A stretch of DNA of 64,000 nt, taken from positions 21,429-85,428 of the forward strand of contig NZ_AXWO01000026.1 in the NCBI RefSeq assembly GCF_000482705.1, given 5' to 3'. The position numbers and the translations under genes are program-made. This document shows, piece after piece, positions 38,946 through 45,449 of this stretch (the stretch's first letter is position 1; each line of letters opens with the position of its first letter). This stretch comes from Glycomyces arizonensis DSM 44726. GTDB lineage: Bacteria; Actinomycetota; Actinomycetes; Mycobacteriales; Micromonosporaceae. The notes beneath the pieces are model-generated. The model saw only the letters and a list, made by a program, of their open reading frames with translations. It searched no databases and was not told where the DNA came from.

Positions 38946-38975
38946 ACCATACCCCCTAGGGGTATCAATCGTCAA
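38946..38975 (-). promoter_or_regulatory. copA promoter with CsoR-type operator, apparently leaderless
   Basis: On the minus strand -35 TTGACG and -10 TATGGT are 18 bases apart, and the spacer plus -10 carries the palindromic ATACCCCTAGGGGGTAT (38949-38965), typical of CsoR operators. Counting seven bases past the -10 puts transcription start at or next to the A of the copA ATG (38939), so the message is probably leaderless. Confidence 0.8.
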
Positions 38976-39003
38976 GGCGACAGGGTTGAGATCTCAACAC
39001 GCA

Positions 39004-39043
39004 GAGGTTATAGAATATAAAATATATGGTATAAGGTATAACT
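39004..39043. repeat. A/T-rich palindromic cluster upstream of copA
   Basis: About 40 bases almost free of G/C pairs, containing GTTATAGAATATAA, ATATGGTATAAG and GGTATAAC. The TTATAG-N-TATAA pattern is the same as in the 26322-26436 cluster. Confidence 0.55.
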
Positions 39044-39060
39044 TCCGCACTGCGCACCCC

Positions 39061-39268
39061 GGGATCTGGACACGCGCAGGAGTTGCGGCGGGGCCGACGA
39101 CGAGCGCGATCGATTCCCGGGGCCTCGGCACGCGCGGGACTTGTGCCGACGTTCCCGAGGTCAAGGTGCCATGGCCCCCGGGATCTCAGCACACGCGGGA
39201 GTTATGAAGCGGTCGCCGCCGGTGTCGGTCACCGCCACCCGGGATCGCGGCACGCGCGGGAGTTATCC
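39061..39268. repeat. CRISPR-like array of four degenerate 28-bp repeats
   Basis: Units at 39061-39088, 39119-39146, 39180-39207 and 39241-39268 share GGGATC, then GCACGCGCGGGAGTT, at start-to-start distances of 58, 61 and 61 bases. The intervening 30-33 bases do not resemble each other except for a terminal CCC. The best unit is the last, GGGATCGCGGCACGCGCGGG plus AGTTATCC. No cas genes are in the window, so this is listed as a repeat. Confidence 0.55.
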
Positions 39269-39453
39269 ACAGGCCTCGCGCGCCGTCGCGGGAGTTATCC
39301 ACAGGCCCAGAAACTTTTCCTTGACCGGTTTTGGGGCGTCTGTCAGGCTGGCGAGGACTTTCGTGGTGTGCAGGACGGCGGCGGGGGGGTAAAGAGGGGC
39401 GGAGTAGCGCCCCGGGCGCGCCAACACCCGAGCAGGGTTACGAGTCGAACACC
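39261..39453. repeat. Dispersed repeat, copy A
   Basis: About 193 bases matching 63308-63505. The stretch 39289-39413 differs from the other copy at only two positions by eye (39386 and 39392). Two TTATCCACA sequences, identical to the DnaA-box consensus, lie at 39263-39271 and 39295-39303. The first overlaps the last unit of the 61-bp array. Confidence 0.8.
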
Positions 39454-39467
39454 ACCGCTTGTCGGCC

Positions 39468-39733
39468 ATCACCCGCCGCGCCGCCGCTTCGCGGCGGCCT
39501 CCGGCGCGGAGCGGCGTCGTATCGATGAGGGACGTCGCCGCCGCGCCGCCGCTTCGCGGCGGCCTCCGGCGTAGCAATGAGGGATGTCGCCGCAGTGCCG
39601 ATTCGCAGGGGCCTCCGGCCGCCGTCATAACAATGAGGGACGTCGCCGCCGCGCCGCTTCTCGGCGGCCTCCGGTGCGGTCGTCGTAACCGTGGTGAGGA
39701 CGTCGCCGCCGCGCCGCTCCGCGGCTTCGGCGG
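39468..39733. repeat. Tandem array of 52-60-bp hairpin units
   Basis: Five units contain GAGGGACGTCGCCGCCGCGC and GGCGGCCTCCGGCG around a CCGCCGC-TTC-GCGGCGG hairpin, with anchors 52, 56 and 60 bases apart. The third copy is the most diverged. The array lies directly downstream of the acetoacetyl-CoA synthetase gene and could act as its terminator. Confidence 0.75.
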
Positions 39734-39771
39734 TCTCGCACGCCCCGCCGCGGATCGCATGGAGGCGCCGG

Positions 39772-41691
39772 TCACATGAAGGCGCGCAGGGACTCCGGGT
39801 TGGCCAGCGCGTCGGTGGAGATCGCCTCGTCGGGCCCCACGCCCTTGAGGATCTTCTTGACCGGGATCTCGACCTTCTTGCCGCTCAGCGTCCGCGGCAC
39901 CGCCGGAACCTGCCGGACCGCGTCCGGGACGTGCCGGGGCGAGAGCTGCTCGCGCAGCGCCCGCTTGATGCGCTGCCGCAGCGCGTCGTCGAGCTCGATC
40001 CCCTCCTTGCAGGCCACGAAGAGCAAGAGCTGGTCCTCCTGCTCGTCGTCCAGGTGCACCACCAGCGAGTCCGCGATGCCGTCGATCGACTCGACCACCG
40101 AGTAGAACTCGGCCGTGCCCATCCTGACGCCGCCGCGGTTGAGCGTGGCGTCGCTGCGCCCGGAGATGACCGCCGAGCCGCGCTCGGTGATGGTGATCCA
40201 GTCGCCGTGGCGCCATATGCCAGGGAAGTCCATGAGATAGGTGTCCCGGTAGCGCTGGCGCAGCGGGTCGCCCCACAGCCCCACGGGCATCGACGGCATC
40301 GGCGAGACGATCACCAGCTCGCCCTCCCGGCCGGTCACCGCGCGGCCGTCGGGGTCGAACGCGCGCACGTTCGCGCCCAGGCACCGGCACGAGATCTCCC
40401 CGCGCCACACCGGGACGGTCGGCGCGCCGCCGAGGAAGCCGGTGCACACGTCGGTCCCGCCGGACAGGGACTGGAGCTGCGCGGTCGCACTGACCTCGTT
40501 GTAGACGTAATCGAAGCCCGCCGCCGGCAGCGGCGCGCCGGTCGAGCCGATGCCGCGCACGCGCGAGAGGTCCGCCTCGCGCGCGGGCTTGACGCCCCTG
40601 GCGCGGCAGGCCATGAGGAACGGCGCGGAGGTGCCGAAGAACGTCGTCCCGGACTCCTCGGCCAGCCGCCACATGCCCACCGGGTCGGGCGCGCCGTCGA
40701 ACAGGACGATCCCGGCGCCCACGATGGGCGCCGAGACGAGGTAGTTCCACATCATCCAGCCGGTGGTGGAGTACCAGAAGAACCGGTCCCCCACGCCCAG
40801 GTCGTGGTGCAGGGCGTGCATCTTGGCGTGTTCGAGGGCCATGCCGCCGTGCGAGTGCACGATCGCCTTCGGCAGGCCGGTGGTGCCCGAGGAGTACAGG
40901 ATGTAGAGCGGGTGGTCGAAGGTGAGCGGCTCGAACTCGATGCCGCCGTCGTAGGCGCAGAACCGGTCCCACGTCTCGCCTTCGGGGTCGGAGCGGCCCA
41001 GGTACTGGAGCGTGACCACGCGGCCCAGGCCCGGCAGGGCGGCGGCGACCTCCCGCACCTCGGCGGTGCGGTCGATCTCCTTGGCGCCGTAGCGGTAGCC
41101 GTCCACGGCGACGAGGATCTTCGGCTCGATCTGGGAGAAGCGGTCGATGACGGCGCGCGCGCCGAACTCGGGCGCGCAGCTGGAGAAGACGGCGCCGATG
41201 CTCGCGGCGGCGAGCAGGAGCGCGAAGGTCTCGGGGATGTTCGGCATCCAGGCCGCGACGCGGTCGCCGGGGCGCACGCCGTGGCCGAGGAGCCCGGCCC
41301 TGGCGCGGGAGACGGCCTCGCGCAGGTCGGTCAGGGTCCATTCGACGGGGGCGCGCGTGTCGGAGTAGGCGCGCACGATGACGTCGTCGTCGCCGACGCC
41401 GGGGGCGGTGAGGACGGCGCGGGCGTAGTTGAACGACTCGTCGGGGAACCAGACGGTCTCGGGCATCGTCTCGTCGGCGAGGACGCGGTGCTCGGGCACG
41501 GTCTTGCCGAGGCCGAAGTACTCCCAGACCGAGCCCCAGAAGGGGCGCAGGTGGTCGACGGAGTACTGCCACAGCGCCGGATACGAGGTGAGGTCGCGTT
41601 CTTCGCGGCGCGACAGCCACTGGCCGAACCGCCCGATGTTCGTCGCCTCCACCGCGTCGGGCCGCGGCAGCCACAGCACCTCGTTCCTCAC
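39772..41691 (-). CDS. Acetoacetyl-CoA synthetase
   Basis: A 639-residue acyl-CoA ligase of the ANL superfamily that activates acetoacetate with ATP and CoA. The length, the N-terminal region (NIGRFGQWLSRREERDLTSYP) and the segment FWGSVWEYFGL are those of acetoacetate-CoA ligases rather than acetyl-CoA synthetases. The AMP-binding motif is LYSSGTTGLPKAIVHSHGG, and the C-terminal lysine motif is TLSGKKVEIPVKKIL. It would feed ketone-body or polyester carbon into acetyl-CoA. GTG start. A repeat-rich island follows its stop. Confidence 0.9.
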   Translation of the reverse strand: MRNEVLWLPRPDAVEATNIGRFGQWLSRREERDLTSYPALWQYSVDHLRPFWGSVWEYFGLGKTVPEHRVLADETMPETVWFPDESFNYARAVLTAPGVGDDDVIVRAYSDTRAPVEWTLTDLREAVSRARAGLLGHGVRPGDRVAAWMPNIPETFALLLAAASIGAVFSSCAPEFGARAVIDRFSQIEPKILVAVDGYRYGAKEIDRTAEVREVAAALPGLGRVVTLQYLGRSDPEGETWDRFCAYDGGIEFEPLTFDHPLYILYSSGTTGLPKAIVHSHGGMALEHAKMHALHHDLGVGDRFFWYSTTGWMMWNYLVSAPIVGAGIVLFDGAPDPVGMWRLAEESGTTFFGTSAPFLMACRARGVKPAREADLSRVRGIGSTGAPLPAAGFDYVYNEVSATAQLQSLSGGTDVCTGFLGGAPTVPVWRGEISCRCLGANVRAFDPDGRAVTGREGELVIVSPMPSMPVGLWGDPLRQRYRDTYLMDFPGIWRHGDWITITERGSAVISGRSDATLNRGGVRMGTAEFYSVVESIDGIADSLVVHLDDEQEDQLLLFVACKEGIELDDALRQRIKRALREQLSPRHVPDAVRQVPAVPRTLSGKKVEIPVKKILKGVGPDEAISTDALANPESLRAFM

Positions 41692-41760
41692 GGTCGCCTC
41701 CCAACCTCCACGCCAGTGTGGCCTGCAGCACTATCGTGTCACGGAGGCGCAAGGAGGACG

Positions 41761-42993
41761 CTATCGGGGGTTGGTTTGCGCCAGTTCATCCTCAATGTAA
41801 CGGTCCTTGGTGATGTACAGGCCCGCGATGAGGTGCACGGCCATGAGGACGTAGAGGAGCGCGAACGGCAGCGTCCACTCCCGCGTCAGGCCGTGCAGCC
41901 AGCCGACGGCGAACGGCCCGATCCCGGCCAGCAGGTAGCCGCCGGACTGGGCGAACGAGGACAGCGCCGCGGTCCCCGCCGAGGTGCGCGCCCGCAGCCC
42001 GAACAGCGTCAGGATGAGCGGGAAGACCGACATCGCGATCGCCATGAACACCATCCAGACCCACGTCGAGGCCCCGCCGCCGAACAGCTGGACCCCCGCC
42101 ACGCCGATCGGGTAGCACAGGACCAGCGCGAAGAACACGGGCCGCTGGCGCCCCGGCCGGACGGCGACCACCGGGACGAGCATGAACACCGGGATCTGGA
42201 CGAGGGTGAACAGGCCGAGCATGGACGCGGCGGTGGCCCCGTCCATGCCCTGGTCGCGCAGGAAGGTCGTGAGCCAGCCCATGAAGATGTAGGCCATCGC
42301 CGACTGCGTGCCGAAGGCGAGCAGCATCATCCACGCGAGCCTGGAGCGCTGGACGCCGCGCAGGTGATGGCCGTTCCCGGCCGCGGCGTGCTCGGCGGGC
42401 GGGCGCCACAGCAGCCACGGGACGATCGCGAGCAGCGCGGGGACGGCCCAGGCGGCGAGCGCGAGGCGCCAGTCGCCGGTCCAGTGCTCGAGCGGGACGG
42501 TCGCGAACGCGCCGACGCTGGTGCCGATGGCGAGCATCGCCGAGTAGGCGGTGGTCATGCGGCCGAGGGAGCGCGGGAAGTACTCCTTGACGATGATGGG
42601 GACCGCGACGTTGCCGATGGCCCCGGCGGACAGCGCCAGGAGGCTGAACAGCAGGAACAGTGCGGTGTGGCCGAGGTAGGCGCGGGCGACGAGGCCGACG
42701 CTCATGCCGAGCAGGGCGAGGGTGATGACGCTGCGGGCGCCGAAGCGGCGGGTCAGGCGCGGGGCGAGGGCGCCGAGGGCGGCGAAGGCGACCACCGGGA
42801 GGGTGGTGAGGAGCCCGGCGACGGTCTCGGACATGCCCAGGCCGGTCTGGAGTTCGGACAGGAGCGCGCCGACGCTGGTGACGGCGGTGCGGAAGTTGAA
42901 GGCGGCGAGGACGACGCCGGCGACGAGCATCCAGGCGCCGAGGATCGAGGCGCGCGTGGAGCTCGGAGGTGCGGCTTCGGCGGCGGTCGGCAC
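41761..42993 (-). CDS. MFS transporter, CynX/NimT type
   Basis: A 410-residue 12-helix transporter. Motif A-like LAPRLTRRFGARSVITLALL after helix 2 and the N-terminal NFRTAVTSVGALLSELQTGLG place it in the CynX/NimT group (cyanate and nitroimidazole-like substrates; the true substrate here is unknown). It is encoded divergently from a GntR/FCD regulator, with a 15-bp palindrome between them, the usual arrangement for a transporter and its repressor. Confidence 0.88.
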   Translation of the reverse strand: MPTAAEAAPPSSTRASILGAWMLVAGVVLAAFNFRTAVTSVGALLSELQTGLGMSETVAGLLTTLPVVAFAALGALAPRLTRRFGARSVITLALLGMSVGLVARAYLGHTALFLLFSLLALSAGAIGNVAVPIIVKEYFPRSLGRMTTAYSAMLAIGTSVGAFATVPLEHWTGDWRLALAAWAVPALLAIVPWLLWRPPAEHAAAGNGHHLRGVQRSRLAWMMLLAFGTQSAMAYIFMGWLTTFLRDQGMDGATAASMLGLFTLVQIPVFMLVPVVAVRPGRQRPVFFALVLCYPIGVAGVQLFGGGASTWVWMVFMAIAMSVFPLILTLFGLRARTSAGTAALSSFAQSGGYLLAGIGPFAVGWLHGLTREWTLPFALLYVLMAVHLIAGLYITKDRYIEDELAQTNPR

Positions 42994-43097
42994 GCGGGCG
43001 TCCCCTCCATCCTTCCGGTACCGGTTCGGGCAAGCGCTGTCTCACCTGGTGAGAGAAGCGGGAAGGGCGGGTGACCAGGCGGGATACGGTGGCGTCA

Positions 43098-43112
43098 ATT
43101 CATGGGATGAAT
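43098..43112. promoter_or_regulatory. Putative GntR/FCD operator
   Basis: ATTCATGGGATGAAT is a perfect 6-3-6 palindrome in the gap between the MFS gene and its divergent GntR regulator, 105 and 94 bases from the two starts. It is a good operator candidate. Confidence 0.55.
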
Positions 43113-43206
43113 GAACGGCCTGTCAACGATATCCCGGCCGCCGTCTGCTTTAATCCTTCTAGTGTTGGGAAACACGCCACCCCTTCCGGAGAGGTCAGGT
43201 CCGCCA

Positions 43207-43875
43207 GTGGCTTTGGAGTCGACCCGCAAATCGGCGCTCGTCGATCAGGTGATCGATCAGCTGCGCCGGCAGATCAGCGACGGCGAATGGGGCATCGGCT
43301 CGCGCATCCCCACCGAAAGCGAACTGTCCGAGCTGCTCGGGGTCGGCCGCAACACCATCCGCGAGGGCGTGCGGGCCCTCGCCCACGCCGGGCTCCTCGA
43401 GATCCGCCAGGGCGCCGGGACCTTCGTCGTCGGCCGCTCCGAGGTCACCGCCGCCGTCCGCCGCCGCATCGCCGCCAGCAGCGCCTCGGACACGATGGAG
43501 GTGCGCCGCGGCCTGGAGATCGAGGCCGCCCGCCTCGCCGCCGCCAGGCGCGACGAGGCCGACGTCAAGAAGCTCCGGATCCTCCTGGCCGAACGCGAGG
43601 CCACCTTCGAGGTCAGGGACACCGAGGCGTTCATCGAAGCCGACCTGGCCCTCCACCAGGCCGTGGCCGAGGCCAGCCACAACAGGCTCCTCCACGAGCT
43701 GTACGTCGACCTGTCCGACTCGCTCAGGGAGATCGTCAAGGCCGGCGTCGGCGACGAGCTCGGCCGCGACCCGCACATCGACCACATCCGCGCCATCGAG
43801 GCCGTCATCGCCGGCGACCCCGACCTCGCCGCCGCCGAGACGGCCGCGTACCTGCGCCAACTCATCGAGGATTGA
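43207..43875 (+). CDS. GntR family regulator with FCD domain
   Basis: A 222-residue repressor. The winged helix-turn-helix (about residues 5-75) has the GntR pattern IPTESELSELLGVGRNTIREG, then VRALAHAGLLEIRQGAGTFV. The C-terminal FCD domain (EVRRGLEIEAARLAAARRDE through the metal-type His residues DLALHQAVAEASHN and HIDHIRAIEAVIAGD) binds a carboxylate-type ligand. The start GTG 43207 has AGG eight bases upstream. It probably controls the divergent MFS gene and itself. Confidence 0.88.
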   Translation: MALESTRKSALVDQVIDQLRRQISDGEWGIGSRIPTESELSELLGVGRNTIREGVRALAHAGLLEIRQGAGTFVVGRSEVTAAVRRRIAASSASDTMEVRRGLEIEAARLAAARRDEADVKKLRILLAEREATFEVRDTEAFIEADLALHQAVAEASHNRLLHELYVDLSDSLREIVKAGVGDELGRDPHIDHIRAIEAVIAGDPDLAAAETAAYLRQLIED

Positions 43876-43952
43876 GCGGCCCGCCCGAGGTGGAGATAGA
43901 GTCGTGAGGCGCCCCCGCGCCGGTTCGGGGCCGCACCTTCGAGAGGAGCACC

Positions 43953-44414
43953 ATGCGCTTGTCCGCCCGCGTCGACTACGCCCTGAGAGCGGCCGTGTCA
44001 CTCGCCGGATACGGCGACCAGTGGGTGTCGGCCGAACAGATCGCCGAGGACCAGGGCATCCCCCGCAAGTTCCTCGAGTCGATCCTGCTCCAGCTGCGGC
44101 GCGGCGGCATCGCCAGCTCCAAGCGCGGGCCCGAGGGCGGCCACCGGCTCGCCAGGCCGGGCGAGGACATCAGCCTCGCCGACGTCATCCGCGCCGTCGA
44201 CGGCCCGCTCGTGGGCGTGCGGGGCGAGCGGCCCGAAGAGGTCACCTACCCCGGCTCGGCCAGGGCGCTGACGAACGTGTGGGTGGCCCTGCGCGTGAAC
44301 GAGCGCAACATCCTCGAATCGGTCTCCCTCACCGAGGTCGCCACCGACCATCTCCCGGCCACCGTCACCAAGCTGCTCGAGGACCCCGACGCGTGGGTGG
44401 TCCGCGGCGCGTGA
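43953..44414 (+). CDS. Rrf2 family regulator lacking cysteines
   Basis: A 153-residue Rrf2 transcription factor: MRLSARVDYALRAAVSLAGY, recognition region QGIPRKFLESILLQLRRGGI, then the wing SKRGPEGGHRLARPGEDISLAD and VIRAVDGPL. IscR and NsrR members carry three Cys for an iron-sulfur cluster; this protein has no Cys at all, so it must sense its signal differently. The start is preceded by GAGAGGAGCACC, a good ribosome site. No obvious target operon is adjacent. Confidence 0.88.
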   Translation: MRLSARVDYALRAAVSLAGYGDQWVSAEQIAEDQGIPRKFLESILLQLRRGGIASSKRGPEGGHRLARPGEDISLADVIRAVDGPLVGVRGERPEEVTYPGSARALTNVWVALRVNERNILESVSLTEVATDHLPATVTKLLEDPDAWVVRGA

Positions 44415-44478
44415 GGCCGCGACCGGGCACGCGCGGCGCTTGCACGCACCGGCGGCGCGATTTTGACAGAATCAGCAC

Positions 44479-45393
44479 GTGAAGTTCCCTGACCTGGGGG
44501 CCTGGTGGGACCGCGTCCTGGCCGCGGCCCGCAAACGCTCGAACCTGGTCGACCACGTCTGGCGCGCCCAGGAGCGGTACTTCGAGGTCCACGGCGGCCA
44601 GCTCGCCGCCGCGACCTCGTACTACGCCTTCTTCGCGGTCTTCTCGATGTCGCTTTTGGCCCTGGCGATCTTCGGATACCTCCTCAACTCCCCCGACATC
44701 TACGACAGCGTCGAGACCTGGCTCGAGACGAACCTGCCGATCATCGACATCGGCGTCCTGGAGGACTCGCGCCAATCGGTGGGCATCCTCGCCGGGATCG
44801 GGCTGGTGGTCGCCGGGGTCGCGTGGGTGCAGTCGGTGCGGGCGGCCATCCGCCTGGTGTGGGGCCTCGAAGCGCAGCCGGGGAACCCGTTCCTGCGGTG
44901 GGCCATCGACCTGCTCGTCCTCATCGCACTGTCGGTCCTGTTGCTCATCACCATCAGCGCCACCGCCGGCACCGAGACGATCATGGCGCTGCTCGACCTC
45001 GACCGGGCCGAGGGTGCCTCGGCACTGCTGATCCGGTCCCTGTCGATCCTCGTGGGCCTCATCGCCAACGCGGTGCTCTCGGCGGTCCTGCTCCAGGCCC
45101 TGCCGCGGCTCGCGCTGCCGGTCCGGCGCGTGTTCTGGGCGGCCGTGTCCGTCGCGGTAGGACTCGAGCTGCTGAAGACGGTCGGGCGCATCTACGTCCT
45201 GAACGTCTCCGACCGGCCCGCGTACCAGGCGGTGACGACCGCGGTCGGCCTGCTGGTGTTCCTCTACCTGTTCAACGTGATGCTCCTGCTGGCGGCGGCC
45301 TGGACGGCGACCTCGAAGCACGGCAAGGTCATCGACCTGTACCAGCGGGCCGCGATCACCGACGGCCGCGACAGGCCCACCCCGATCCTCTGA
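44479..45393 (+). CDS. YihY/BrkB-like membrane protein
   Basis: A 304-residue protein with about six helices. The opening LAAATSYYAFFAVFSMSLLAL and the segment VAVGLELLKTVGRIYVLNV, then GLLVFLYLFNVMLLLAAAWT match the YihY (UPF0761) family, once mislabelled ribonuclease BN. Function unknown; membrane transport has been suggested. The gene is convergent with the pectinase gene across a strong hairpin. Confidence 0.9.
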   Translation: MKFPDLGAWWDRVLAAARKRSNLVDHVWRAQERYFEVHGGQLAAATSYYAFFAVFSMSLLALAIFGYLLNSPDIYDSVETWLETNLPIIDIGVLEDSRQSVGILAGIGLVVAGVAWVQSVRAAIRLVWGLEAQPGNPFLRWAIDLLVLIALSVLLLITISATAGTETIMALLDLDRAEGASALLIRSLSILVGLIANAVLSAVLLQALPRLALPVRRVFWAAVSVAVGLELLKTVGRIYVLNVSDRPAYQAVTTAVGLLVFLYLFNVMLLLAAAWTATSKHGKVIDLYQRAAITDGRDRPTPIL

Positions 45394-45398
45394 CGACG

Positions 45399-45434
45399 GC
45401 GGCGGCCCGGACTCGCGCGAGTCCGGGCCGCCGC
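45399..45434. terminator. Bidirectional terminator, 36-bp perfect palindrome
   Basis: GCGGCGGCCCGGACTCGC and its exact complement meet without a loop between the convergent yihY-like gene and the CE12-PL11 gene. Very stable hairpin. Confidence 0.88.
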
Positions 45435-45449
45435 ATCGTTCGCGTGCGT

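Noticed and set aside
39263..39303. TTATCCACA pair as a chromosomal origin
   Set aside because: Only two boxes per copy, no dnaA, dnaN or rpmH nearby, and the pair is part of a dispersed repeat.
39436..39453. GGTTACGAGTCGAACACC as a tRNA T-arm
   Set aside because: No acceptor, D or anticodon stems can be drawn around it in either copy.
39691..43074. Plus-strand frame of over 1100 codons
   Set aside because: Antisense of acetoacetyl-CoA synthetase and the MFS gene, Arg/Gly/Asp-rich without recognisable domains.
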